Assembly: GCA_963920705.1 (NCBI GenBank)
Contig: OY987237.1
Location: 11,252,601-11,316,600 of the forward strand
Length of the DNA: 64,000 bases
Source: Odiellus spinosus
Lineage: Eukaryota; Arthropoda; Arachnida; Opiliones; Phalangiidae
Direction of reading: 5' to 3'
A program made the translations under genes and the position numbers. The notes beneath the pieces were generated by a model. The model saw only the letters and a program-made list of their open reading frames with translations. It had not been told where the DNA came from and did no database searches. Below, piece by piece: positions 12,570 to 23,286 of the stretch (position 1 is its first letter; each line of letters starts with the position of its first letter).

Positions 12570-12840
12570 ACTAGTGGGGGACGCCTCGCTAGTATGGAAC
12601 GCTGAGATCGGAAACTGGAGGTTGGACCTTGTTGTGGGGATGGTCGGAGGTGATTATGACAGTGGGAGACGTCCCACTGCTTGTAATCGCCTTCGCCTGT
12701 TCAGCATCGAGGTTCGACCATAAAGTGGATGGTGGAAGGCGATGATGTGCAATGGGAGACGTCCTGTTGTATGTCTTTGCACGACACCTGAAACTCTATG
12801 TGGCAGCCACGCTTAAAGGAGGTAATTCCCCGGAATTGAA
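12570..12840. repeat. About 90-bp modules, each with a hairpin
   Basis: Three hairpins start exactly 90 bp apart: 12570-12593 (ACTAGTGGGGGACG...), 12660-12679 (CAGTGGGAGACGTCCCACTG) and 12750-12769 (CAATGGGAGACGTCCTGTTG). Sequence between them is also related: GAGGTTGGACC matches GAGGTTCGACC, and GGATGGTCGGAGGTGAT matches GGATGGTGGAAGGCGAT. A degenerate upstream module may begin near 12480. The region is GC-richer than its surroundings and is repeated in the other element copies. Confidence 0.7.
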
Positions 12841-12959
12841 CGATAAGCTGGTATGATTACGTCTCTAGACTTTTGGCTCCACGAGCCAGGTCACGTGACT
12901 TCCGTTTACACAGGAAGTGAGAAGTGACACACACACAGACACACAGACACGATCAGTGT

Positions 12960-12996
12960 AACACCTCCCCCTGAACTAAAGTTCAGTCGGGGAGGT
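12960..12996. repeat. 3'-terminal hairpin of the element
   Basis: ACACCTCCCCCTGAAC and GTTCAGTCGGGGAGGT pair around a TAAA loop with a one-base irregularity. The same stem closes every copy of the element. Confidence 0.75.
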
Positions 12997-13001
12997 AAAA
13001 A

Positions 13002-13772
13002 TATGCCTCCACTAAATTTTTCATAATTTTTGAAGTAGTCACAATCTACCAAAAAATATTCTTTATTTATATATCTTTAAATAGAAATTGAAACCTGATA
13101 ACCGCAAAACTACTAACAATTAGTACCCCATCAATTTAGTTTCCAATTAACCATTAAAAACTGCGAATTAAGTAATAAAAAAATTAATTAAATATATCAT
13201 ATTGGTGAAGGTGTTATTTAAGCCTTATAAATCAATGGTAAAAAAATACTATAAACCGATGTATAAAACGGTACATGTAGGCAGAAGTTTATATTCGAGA
13301 GGAAGAATTTATTTTCGCGTTTAAAAAAAATCACCAAGATCGAGTCGTGTTATCGAGTATAGAAAGAAAAGTGGTAGGTGGGTCACTGAATGCCGTCTCA
13401 AGCTGACAATGATGAAGAGGGACTAGAAACTATTCAATTCTATCCACTCCCCTTCTCCCCCCCAGCTTCCTCTATTTTACTCCTTCACTTTTATAAGTCG
13501 CAACTTGAACCCCTTTGATAAGAAAAAAGATTTCGAAGAATTTAAAAAACGAAAGAATAGGGTCTGCGCCGCAGAAGCTAGCCGACGATAAAAGCCTATA
13601 TAACAAAGAAACTTCATTTAACAGTAGCTGAAAGTATATTTTTGGTTTTACCAAATTAAAACCCCAAAATGAAAGTACGCACTCATTTTAAACATCCACA
13701 GATTTTAACATAGAAGAATTATGAACACGAGTTTCGTGTTATTTTCATTCCAATTCAACTTCGGTTTAATTG
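13002..13772. other. Intergenic, no gene recognised
   Basis: AT-rich sequence with no supported feature. Confidence 0.5.
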
Positions 13773-14032
13773 AGAAAATTGAGAGAATTGAGAAAATTGA
13801 GAAAATTGAGAGAACTGAGAGAACTGAGAGAACAGAGAACTGAGAGAGAACTGAGAGAATTGAGAGAACAGAGAACTGAGAGAACAGAGAACTGAGAGAA
13901 CAGAGAATTGAGAGAGAACAGAGAACTGAGAATTGAGAGAGAACTGAGAGAAAATTGAGAGAACTGAGAGAAAATTGAGAGAACTGAGAAAACTGAAAAA
14001 ACTGAGAGAACTGAGAGAGTTCGGTAAACAGA
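13773..14032. repeat. GAGAACTGA-type simple repeat
   Basis: Tandem, imperfect purine-rich units built from GAGAACTGA, GAGAATT and GAGAGAACT. Strand asymmetry is strong: almost no C or T outside the CT/TT of each unit. On the minus strand it reads as a Ser-Gln-Phe low-complexity frame, which I do not regard as a gene. It lies next to the 16-bp array. Confidence 0.85.
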
Positions 14033-14061
14033 TAAAACTGATATTTTTCACAATGGTTTTT

Positions 14062-17000
14062 TAGCTACACCAAAAGTGTAGCTATTACATTCGGTGGTTC
14101 GCGGCCGTCGCCGCCGCTGGAAATGACGAAATTCGCGAAAATCAAGCATTCGCGTAGAAGCTCGCGTAAAAGAAAATAAATAATATTAGATATAAAGCCG
14201 CGTTCACAAGATAAATTAATAAAGATTAGATAGAAAGGCGCGTTCACACGGGTTAAAAATTTGAAAATAAATAATATTAGATATAAAGCCGCGTTCACAA
14301 GATAAACTAATAAAGATTTGATATAAAGTGTCGATTGTTTCAAGTGTCGTTTGTTTCAAGTGTCGTTTGTTTCAAGTGTCGTTTGTTTCAAGTGTCGTTT
14401 GTTTCAAGTGTCGTTTGTTTCAAGTGTCGTTTGTTTCAAGTGTCGTTTGTTTCAAGTGTCGTTTGTTTCAAGTGTCGTTTGTTTCAAGTGTCGTTTGTTT
14501 CAAGTGTCGTTTGTTTCAAGTGTCGTTTGTTTCAAGTGTCGTTTGTTTCAAATGTCGTCTGTTTCAAGTGTCGTCTGTTTCAAGTGTCGTTTGTTTCAAG
14601 TGTCGTTTGTTTCAAGTTTCGTTTGTTTCAAGTGTCGTTTGTTTCAAGTGTCGTTTGTTTCAAGTGTCGTTTGTTTCAAGTGTCGTTTGTTTCAAGTGTC
14701 GTTTGTTTCAAGTGTCGTTTGTTTCAAGTGTCGTTTGTTTCAAGTGTCGTTTGTTTCAAGTGTCGTTTGTTTCAAGTGTCGTTTGTTTCAAGTGTCGTTT
14801 GTTTCAAGTGTCGTTTGTTTCAAGTGTCGTTTGTTTCAAGTGTCGTTTGATTCAAGTGTCGTCTGTTTCAAGTCTCGTTTGTTTCAAGTGTCGTTTGTTT
14901 CAAGTGTCGTTTGTTTCAAGTGTCGTTTGTTTCAAGTGTCGTTTGTTTCAAGTGTCGTTTTGTTTCAAGTGTCGTTTGTTTCAAATGTCGTTTGTTTCAA
15001 GTGTCGTTTGTCGTCTGTTTCAAGTGTCGTCTGTTTCAAGTGTCGTTTGTTTCAAGTGTCGATTGTTTCAAGTGTCGTTTGTTTCAAGTGTCGTTTGTTT
15101 CAAGTGTCGTTTTGTTTCAAGTGTCGTTTGTTTCAAATGTCGTTGGTTTCAAGTGTCGTTGGTTTCAAGTGTCGTTGCTTTCAAGTGTCGTTGGTTTCAA
15201 GTGTCGTTGCTTTCAAGTGTCGTTGCTTTCAAGTGTCGTTGTTTTCAAGTGTCGTTGCTTTCAAGTGTCGTTTGTCGTCTGTTTCAAGTGTCGTTTGTTT
15301 CAAGTGTCGTTTGTTTCAAGTGTCGTTTGTTTCAAGTGTCCTTTGTTTCAAGTGTCGTTTGTTTCAAGTGTCGTTTGTTTCAAGTGTCGTTTGTTTCAAG
15401 TGTCGTTTGATTCAAGTGTCGTCTGTTTCAAGTGTCGTTTGTTTCAAGTGTCGTTTGTTTCAAGTGTCGTTTGTTTCAAATGTCGTTTGTTTCAAGTGTC
15501 GTTTGTCGTTTGTTTCAAGTGTCGTCTGTTTCAAGTGTCGTTTGTTTCAAGTGTCGTTTGTTTCAAGTGTCGTTTGTTTCAAGTGTCGTTTGTTTCAAGT
15601 GTCGTTTGTTTCAAGTGTCGTTTGTTTCAAGTGTCGTTTGTTTCAAGTGTCGTTTGTTTCAAGTGTCGTTTGTTTCAAGTGTCGTTTGTTTCAAGTGTCG
15701 TTGGTTTCAAGTGTCGTTGGTTTCAAGTGTCGTTGGTTTCAAGTGTCGTTGGTTTCAAGTGTCGTTGGTTTCAAGTGTCGTTGCTTTCAAGTGTCGTTGC
15801 TTTCAAGTGTCGTTGCTTTCAAGTGTCGTTGCTTTCAAGTGTCGTTGCTTTCAAGTGTCGTTGCTTTCAAGTGTCGTTGCTTTCAAGTGTCGTTGCTTTC
15901 AAGTGTCGTTGCTTTCAAGTGTCGTTGCTTTCAAGTGTCGTTGCTTTCAAGTGTCGTTGCTTTCAAGTGTCGTTGCTTTCAAGTGTCGTTGCTTTCAAGT
16001 GTCGTTGCTTTCAAGTGTCGTTGCTTTCAAGTGTCGTTGCTTTCAAGTGTCGTTGCTTTCAAGTGTCGTTGCTTTCAAGTGTCGTTGCTTTCAAGTGTCG
16101 TTGCTTTCAAGTGTCGTTGCTTTCAAGTGTCGTTGCTTTCAAGTGTCGTTGCTTTCAAGTGTCGTTGCTTTCAAGTGTCGTTGCTTTCAAGTGTCGTTGC
16201 TTTCAAGTGTCGTTGCTTTCAAGTGTCGTTGCTTTCAAGTGTCGTTGCTTTCAAGTGTCGTTGCTTTCAAGTGTCGTTGCTTTCAAGTGTCGTTGCTTTC
16301 AAGTGTCGTTGCTTTCAAGTGTCGTTGCTTTCAAGTGTCGTTGCTTTCAAGTGTCGTTGCTTTCAAGTGTCGTTGCTTTCAAGTGTCGTTGCTTTCAAGT
16401 GTCGTTGCTTTCAAGTGTCGTTGCTTTCAAGTGTCGTTGCTTTCAAGTGTCTTTGCTTTCAAGTGTCGTTGCTTTCAAGTGTCGTTGCTTTCAAGTGTCG
16501 TTGCTTTCAAGTGTCGTTGCTTTCAAGTGTCGTTGCTTTCAAGTGTCGTTGCTTTCAAGTGTCGTTGCTTTCAAGTGTCGTTGCTTTCAAGTGTCGTTGC
16601 TTTCAAGTGTCGTTGCTTTCAAGTGTCGTTGCTTTCAAGTGTCGTTGCTTTCAAGTGTCTTTGCTTTCAAGTGTCGTTGCTTTCAAGTGTCGTTGCTTTC
16701 AAGTGTCGTTGCTTTCAAGTGTCGTTGCTTTCAAGTGTCGTTGCTTTCAAGTGTCGTTGCTTTCAAGTGTCGTTGCTTTCAAGTGTCGTTGCTTTCAAGT
16801 GTCGTTGCTTTCAAGTGTCGTTGCTTTCAAGTGTCGTTGCTTTCAAGTGTCGTTGCTTTCAAGTGTCGTTGCTTTCAAGTGTCGTTGCTTTCAAGTGTCG
16901 TTGGTTTCAAGTGTCGTTGGTTTCAAGTGTCGTTGTTTTCAAGTGTCGTTGCTTTCAAGTGTCGTTGGTTTCAAGTGTCGTTGGTTTCAAGTGTCGTTGG

Positions 17001-18963
17001 TTTCAAGTGTCGTTGTTTTCAAGTGTCGTTGCTTTCAAGTGTCGTTGCTTTCAAGTGTCGTTGCTTTCAAGTGTCGTTGCTTTCAAGTGTCGTTGCTTTC
17101 AAGTGTCGTTGCTTTCAAGTGTCGTTGCTTTCAAGTGTCGTTGCTTTCAAGTGTCGTTGCTTTCAAGTGTCGTTGCATTCAAGTGTCTTTGCTTTCAAGT
17201 GTCGTTGCTTTCAAGTGTCGTTGCTTTCAAGTGTCGTTGCTTTCAAGTGTCGTTGCTTTCAAGTGTCGTTGCTTTCAAGTGTCGTTGCTTTCAAGTGTCG
17301 TTGCTTTCAAGTGTCGTTGCTTTCAAGTGTCGTTGCTTTCAAGTGTCGTTGCTTTCAAGTGTCGTTGCTTTCAAGTGTCGTTGCTTTCAAGTGTCGTTGC
17401 TTTCAAGTGTCGTTGCTTTCAAGTGTCGTTGGTTTCAAGTGTCGTTGTTTTCAAGTGTCGTTGCTTTCAAGTGTCGTTGCTTTCAAGTGTCGTTGGTTTC
17501 AAGTGTCGTTGGTTTCAAGTGTCGTTGCTTTCAAGTGTCGTTGCTTTCAAGTGTCGTTGCTTTCAAGTGTCGTTGCTTTCAAGTGTCGTTGCTTTCAAGT
17601 GTCGTTGCTTTCAAGTGTCGTTGCTTTCAAGTGTCGTTGCTTTCAAGTGTCGTTGCTTTCAAGTGTCGTTGCTTTCAAGTGTCGTTGCATTCAAGTGTCT
17701 TTGCTTTCAAGTGTCGTTGCTTTCAAGTGTCGTTGCTTTCAAGTGTCGTTGCTTTCAAGTGTCGTTGCTTTCAAGTGTCGTTGCTTTCAAGTGTCGTTGC
17801 TTTCAAGTGTCGTTGCTTTCAAGTGTCGTTGCTTTCAAGTGTCGTTGGTTTCAAGTGTCGTTTGTCGTCTGTTTCAAGTGTCGTCTGTTTCAAGTGTCGT
17901 CTGTTTCAAGTGTCGTCTGTTTCAAGTGTCGTTTGTTTCAAGTGTCGTTTGTTTCAAGTGTCGTTTGTTTCAAGTGTCGTTTGTTTCAAGTGTCGTTTGT
18001 TTCAAGTGTCGTTTGTTTCAAGTGTCGTTTGTTTCAAGTGTCGTTTGTTTCAAGTGTCGTCTGTTTCAAGTGTCGTTTGTTTCAAGTGTCGTTTGTTTCA
18101 AGTGTCGTTTGTTTCAAATGTCGTTTGTTTCAAGTGTCGTTTGTCGTCTGTTTCAAGTGTCGTCTGTTTCAAGTGTCGTTTGTTTCAAGTGTCGATTGTT
18201 TCAAGTGTCGTTTGTTTCAAGTGTCGTTTGTTTCAAGTGTCGTTTGTTTCAAGTGTCGTTTGTTTCAAGTGTCGTTTGTTTCAAATGTCGTTTGTTTCAA
18301 GTGTCGTTTGTCGTCTGTTTCAAGTGTCGTCTGTTTCAAGTGTCGTTTGTTTCAAGTGTCGATTGTTTCAAGTGTCGTTTGTTTCAAGTGTCGTTTGTTT
18401 CAAATGTCGTTTGTTTCAAGTGTCGTTTGTTTCAAATGTCGTTTGTTTCAAGTGTCGTTTGTCGTCTGTTTCAAGTGTCGTTTGTTTCAAGTGTCGTTGC
18501 TTTCAAGTGTCGTTGCTTTCAAGTGTCGTTGCTTTGAAGTGTCGTTGCTTTCAAGTGTCGTTGCTTTCAAGTGTCGTTGCTTTCAAGTGTCGTTGTTTTC
18601 AAGTGTCGTTGCTTTCAAGTGTCGTTGCTTTCAAGTGTCTTTGCTTTCAAGTGTCGTTGCTTTCAAGTGTCGTTGCTTTCAAGTGTCGTTGCTTTCAAGT
18701 GTCGTTGCTTTCAAGTGTCGTTGCTTTCAAGTGTCGTTGCTTTCAAGTGTCGTTGCTTTCAAGTGTCGTTGCTTTCAAGTGTCGTTGCTTTCAAGTGTCG
18801 TTTGTTTCAAGTGTCGTTTGTTTCAAGTGTCGTTTGTCGTCTGTTTCAAGTGTCGTCTGTTTCAAGTGTCGTCTGTTTCAAGTGTCGTTTGTTTCAAGTG
18901 TCGTTTGTTTCAAGTGTCGTTTGTTTCAAGTGTCGTTTGTTTCAAGTGTCATTGGTGTAGCTA
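14062..18963. mobile_element. Possible element enclosing the 16-bp array
   Basis: TAGCTACACC at 14062-14071 is the inverse of GGTGTAGCTA at 18954-18963, so the minisatellite lies between 10-bp inverted repeats. The left end also forms a 9-bp hairpin (TAGCTACAC-CAAAA-GTGTAGCTA, 14062-14084). Between it and the array is a 91-bp unit present about 1.6 times (14181 onward and 14272 onward, GCCGCGTTCACAAGATAAA). Helentron-type elements often hold internal tandem repeats between short inverted repeats, so an element with a hugely expanded array is plausible. No second copy is present to prove the ends. Confidence 0.4.
14330..18952. repeat. 16-bp minisatellite, about 290 units
   Basis: The unit is GTTTCAAGTGTCGTTT, with a second main form CTTTCAAGTGTCGTTG and a minor GG form. 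Forms are grouped: T-type to about 15140, mixed to 15270, T-type to 15700, almost pure C-type from 15780 to 17840, T-type to 18490, C-type to 18800, T-type to the end. A 7-bp insertion (GTCGTCT before GTTTC) recurs near 15010, 15275, 15510, 17865, 18145, 18312, 18465 and 18840 within a shared block, so larger segments have been copied within the array. The unit has no stop in any forward frame, which creates open frames of up to 1554 codons with a 16-residue repeat. I do not call them genes. Confidence 0.95.
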
Positions 18964-19722
18964 TTCTTATGGGCTTGACCATCTTGTTTTACCTAACCGC
19001 AAGAAGCTTATCTGAAGGAGAGTTATTTCCATAATGTTTTAATCTGTTTTTTAATTGCTCCTTTCATTTGCTAGCCAACAGTGAAACGTTTTTAAATGAA
19101 TAGTCGCTCAAAGAATGAAATAGAACTATTGTCAAATATTACACATTATTTCTTAAAAAATAATACAATTAGAGTTAAATTAACCATCTTCTGTTTCGGT
19201 TAAACTGAAAATATCTGCTACAAAAATTAAATCAGTTTGGACAGATAATTCAGAAATAAAAATCAGTTAAAATTTGGTCGTGTAAACATTTTTTATCCGC
19301 TAACTTATTAGCGAATCAGATAACAGTTTGTTATATTTAATAGTAAAACTCTATAAAATTAGGATTTCCTGTACAGCTTGTCAATTAAATGGTTACCGCA
19401 CGTACCACCTTAAGTTTCTTCTCATTCACTGATGTGGCAATCACCATTAGAGTAAAAAGTACTTGCCGAAGCGTTAATCGAAAACGCTTTAACGACAAGA
19501 GAGACCTCTTTTTACTTGGGCGTTGGAACCGACATGTGGGGGGTGATTTAGAATTTACGATTAAAAGCTACGACTGTATAAACACAACGATTTTCTTTCA
19601 AACTTCGCGTGCTTAAAGGGCTAAGGCTGTCTATATCTGCATCTGTATCTTCATGGACTGAAGGCAAATGATAGAAAGAAATTTTCGCTATTGAGGCGGA
19701 GAGAAATCAGGGTACCTTCTCT
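18964..19722. other. Intergenic, no gene recognised
   Basis: AT-rich; no supported feature. Confidence 0.5.
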
Positions 19723-19874
19723 TTAAAGGCCTAGGATTACTTCTGCCTCACCCTGGAAACAAACTCACCCTCCAGGCTTTCTCTTGGCTTGGTAACCAAA
19801 GGGGAACCTCAGAAGGTGAGCCCACTTCCAGTGAAACAGGCAGGTGACAGGCAGAAGAAATCCTAGGCCTTTAA
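19723..19874. mobile_element. TTAA-flanked MITE, about 150 bp
   Basis: TTAA then AGGCCTAGGATTACTTCTGC on the left; GCAGAAGAAATCCTAGGCCT then TTAA on the right. About 20 bp of inverted repeat has one mismatch. A TTAA target suggests piggyBac or Kolobok type. No coding content. Confidence 0.75.
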
Positions 19875-19973
19875 CTTCACTCATTGGGTAGAATAATTTG
19901 GTTAATTTTCCACAAAACGCTATCCGTTAATAGAAACGTAAACGTCATATTTTGCTAACAGCAAGATTGAAAC

Positions 19974-20093
19974 GAGGGGTCAGACACTCTTGAATTCGCT
20001 GTACACCTGAGTTCACTGAGTTCAGCTTTGATAGTGCAAACAGTTTAAAGCATTTGTACACCTGAGTTCGCGAGTGCCTGTCCCCTCGGATTG
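19974..20093. mobile_element. Small inverted-repeat element, 120 bp
   Basis: ACGAGGGGTCAGACACTC on the left and GAGTGCCTGTCCCCTCGG on the right form imperfect inverted ends. Two TGTACACCTGAGTTC copies lie inside. Family unknown. Confidence 0.5.
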
Positions 20094-21159
20094 AAATTAA
20101 CTATTCATCTCAATAGGTTAAAATTGGTTCCCCAACACCTTTTAGCGTTTCGGTTTCCTAATAGCGTTCAGCTATATACCGACTCCTAGCCCAAGAAAGA
20201 GCTCCACCCCTCAACGCGTAAAACAATTATATCTTATTATCTGTTGCAAATTGACGTTGCTGACTGGATTGGCAAAAAATAAAAACAATTGGTTGTACTG
20301 GTTAAAAAATTGCGCTTATAAATATGTATTTTACTGTTGCGGTAATTTTTTTAATCATATTTTAACGATTCTGGTGGTATAAGTTGGCACACCAATTTCT
20401 GGGCCAAGTGTGATGATTAAATAGTAGACGCGTACATGTACCGCTAGACCTTTGGCTCTTATAACATGAGTATATTTTCGCTAATATCTCATTAAAGTAA
20501 ACGTGGGATCCCAGAAACCGGAGTTCTAATGAGAAGCGTTATAAACCCCATTTCTCTGTTATGTTCTTCGCCTATCGTCGCTACCGACAACAGCGAAAAC
20601 CGCTCTCTTTTAATTACTATTAATTATAACCAGCTTAGATACCTACATGCATATACGCCTACTTTATAAAATAAACACGCGCAACCACCATTCTATCCCT
20701 TCATTTGTAGGATGCAATAATTATTAGAAGTACACGCCTTTAGAGTTTAGAAGCGCGAGTTCCTAAATATAGGTTTAAAGTCCCACAACAACCAATTTTG
20801 TATGGTATTGTCAACGAAGTTTTACGATTTGACAAAGCCCGAATCGAGTCAAGTTGCCTGTCTACTTTAAATTTAATATTATTGTTATTTTTGTTTTGAG
20901 GTTTAAAACTTTGAATAAAAGAACGATATATATTACGCAAAAGGCCTTCCAAGCAATGGTGGCAGCCTCACTATAGCAAAGAACTAATTTTGGTAAACGG
21001 CAGTCGAATATTCTGTAATTTAATTCTATGTTTTGATCCGAATTAAAATGTAGTTGGGCTTATCGAGGATTAGATCATTAATAACATCTTTGCTAATTAA
21101 AGGTATACACCTTTGTTACAGGTATTAATGATGTTTTTATTATTTTTAACTAAGATTAC
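20094..21159. other. Intergenic, no gene recognised
   Basis: AT-rich. The part at about 20830-20865 (CCCGAATCGAGTCAAGTTGC) is related to 34705-34735, a diverged dispersed repeat. No gene seen. Confidence 0.45.
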
Positions 21160-21190
21160 CAGAAGCCGATGAAATTCTCCTTTGAAGTCA
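21160..21190. repeat. Solo terminus of the 7284-7620 MITE family
   Basis: CAGAAGCCGATGAAATTCTC followed by CTTTGAAGTC matches the left end of the element at 7284 with two differences. No partner end is found nearby. Confidence 0.65.
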
Positions 21191-21242
21191 TTCAAGAATC
21201 TTATTCACCCTTGTCTGATTGGCTAAGTTTCAATTACTTTCT

Positions 21243-21246
21243 TATT

Positions 21247-21290
<44 letters not shown>

Positions 21291-21300
21291 TTATTTTTTT
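21243..21300. repeat. (TTTA)n microsatellite
   Basis: About eleven consecutive ATTT units ending in a short T-run. Confidence 0.95.
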
Positions 21301-22170
21301 TTGGCGGTAAATGAGAGCTGGTTCTCACCACCCGCGTTACTCTACGTTCAAGAGAAGTTTGCAAAAAAAGAAAAAGCTAATGCTCTTGGATACCCCAGTT
21401 GCGTGGAATATAACCCTACATCACCCCCTTATAATGGCCCTTATTATCAAAAGCAGTCTTTTTAAAAACGAGTCGCGCCCCCCATTGAAAATAATGACGC
21501 CATGGAAACATAATTAAGATCCGATTTTGTACATTCTCGAATTTCATAAATTAGTTCTTGGTTATATACAATATAACCACGGACGAGAAAGTTTCCTTGT
21601 TTGAGTTGACCCCCCGGCGACTCATATTTCCGGATGATGGCGTTTTCTCGAAGCTTAAAAAAATGACCGTCATAGGCTAGCCGAGGTTAGTTCTCGAACA
21701 AAAATTTCGTCCAAAAAGGAAGAGAAAGTTATACGGTCCTCGTTTTCATCCACGAACGAATTCCCAAGGGCAATTTTCTAAGATTAATTAAGCCTAGAAA
21801 CGGCCAGGACATAACCTACAAAACTATAATACTACAGAAACGATATACCCCTCCAGCTTTTATTTGATCAGTCAAACAAAATATCGTGCAATATGATCCA
21901 AATATTGAACAGAATGTTCAAACAAAGAAGTATTCTGTCTGACCAATCCCATAAGTATAGACTTGTACTTCACGCGATGAGAGATTTGATTGGTGTCGTT
22001 GTTCTACATTACTACATGATATTGTTTACGTTTTTCTATAAGAGCATCATTCCCAAAGTTTCAAAGCTTTCTCTGTCGTGCAAGATTCTGATCATTTTCA
22101 CAATTAGAGTAATAGAGTTCACTGCACATAGTTACAATTATTATGCCACCTATTCTTCGTCATTACCAAA
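21301..22170. other. Intergenic, no gene recognised
   Basis: Short open frames only, without recognisable domains. Confidence 0.45.
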
Positions 22171-22454
22171 TAGTCCTGGTCGATTTGCCGGAAATGGGCC
22201 CTTGTCTCATAGCCGCGCCGCCATCTTTTTGTAGTAACAGGTTGCCAGACTATTTCTAATTTTTTTTCCCACAAACCAAATTCAAGTTGTTAGTCCAACG
22301 CTTCCTATATGATAAAGTATAGGAGGCGTTGGTTAGTCTGTAGCTATTTTCACACTACAAAAAGATGGCGGACGATCACGTGACAAAAAGTTTTCCCCGC
22401 CAAAATTTTCGCGAGGTTCTCTAGACTTCCGGTTTTGGAAATCGACCAGGACTA
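22171..22454. mobile_element. Mariner-like MITE, copy 2 (inverted)
   Basis: Reverse-complement copy of 6178-6461, with the same TA-GTCCTGGTCGATTT ends, CGCCATCTTTTTGTAGT subterminal repeat and central hairpin. Few differences are visible between the copies, so activity was fairly recent. Confidence 0.85.
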
Positions 22455-23286
22455 TTGAATTTGATTAGCAAAGAGTTGGCATTATAAGAGAACTTGTGGA
22501 TTTGACATCTTGTTCGAATGTTGCAAACTACGTCAGGAAATCAAGTGGCGTTAAGGTTATACAGGGCAGTTATTTCAGTTTTCATAAAACGCTAGGGTTC
22601 AGACGGCTTAGAAGTCACTCAGGAGAGACCCGACCTTGAGAACTGACATGGATAGTACATAGTCAGCTGTTTTGAAGTTGCTAATATGGACGCTTTCATA
22701 CTTTCCCCTAAAGGCAGTTCTTATATACTACTGTTAGAGAGTTAATAAGGTGGGAGAAAAAATCGGATATTTCGAGACTACAAAACAATTCTAGCCTTCC
22801 TACGTACTCTTGTTTCATAAATTAGTTTTTAGTTGAGAAAATACAAAGGTACGATCTAAGCGAGGGAAATCTAAACGAAAATTGATGATAACCCAATATG
22901 CAAAACAGCCAGCACGTCTATGTATTTTAGTTTCTCTCAAAATGAATGAATGAAATTTCGTGCTTATTTAGTACTGAATGTGTACTATTTTTAGTCTAGC
23001 AAATTTATCGTTTTATTTATTGATAGCGGTTGTAGTGGCTTATATAAATCAATATTAGAGCTTCATCCCGTGAGAAATTCATTTTAAATAGGGGATTATA
23101 TTTACTACGATCATTTCGTTTCTGATATATCTAAATATAGCGTAGAGAGCATAGCGAGTGGGTAGAATATAAATTTGCATATAAAGGGGTACTACCTTTA
23201 ATTCAGTTTTAGAAATCTATATCCGCTTTTTTTTTTATTACCAAAAGCAGGAATAAACATTTAATTATCCACGATAGTTTTTATTG
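22455..23286. other. Intergenic, no gene recognised
   Basis: No gene. The stretch 22689-22735 is related to 3755-3805. Confidence 0.45.

Larger units (their letters stand above)
9360..13001 (+). mobile_element. 3.64 kb gene-free mobile element, copy 1
   Basis: Starts CAAGTTGGGAAACC and ends GGGGAGGT followed by five A. The body from CAAG to GGT is 3637 bp. A full copy of exactly the same length is at 27762-31398, and a third copy, split by it, occupies 26330-27761 plus 31404-33605. TACCTCCCCGAC about 20 bp from the left end is the inverse of GTCGGGGAGGTA at the right end, giving 12-bp subterminal inverted repeats. A terminal hairpin (CTGAAC-TAAA-GTTCAG) sits just before the right repeat. No target-site duplication is evident, only insertion into A-rich sequence. 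These traits fit Helitron-like Helentron elements best, by inference. No protein-coding frame is present, so it is non-autonomous. Inner features are listed separately. Confidence 0.8.

Noticed and set aside
12706..12720. B box (GGTTCGACC) in the 3.64 kb element
   Set aside because: No A box at a suitable distance, and the motif belongs to the 90-bp module.
13755..14051. Ser-Gln-Phe repeat protein, minus strand
   Set aside because: Translation of a simple purine-rich repeat.
14330..18952. CRISPR-like array
   Set aside because: Units are 16 bp, directly adjacent and without unique spacers, in a eukaryotic genome. It is a minisatellite.
14328..19034. Open frames of 1554, 1208, 1200 and 360 codons
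   Set aside because: They are forced by a 16-bp repeat without stops in any forward frame. The overlapping frames give the same peptide repeat, with no signal of selection on one frame and no unique N-terminal domain.
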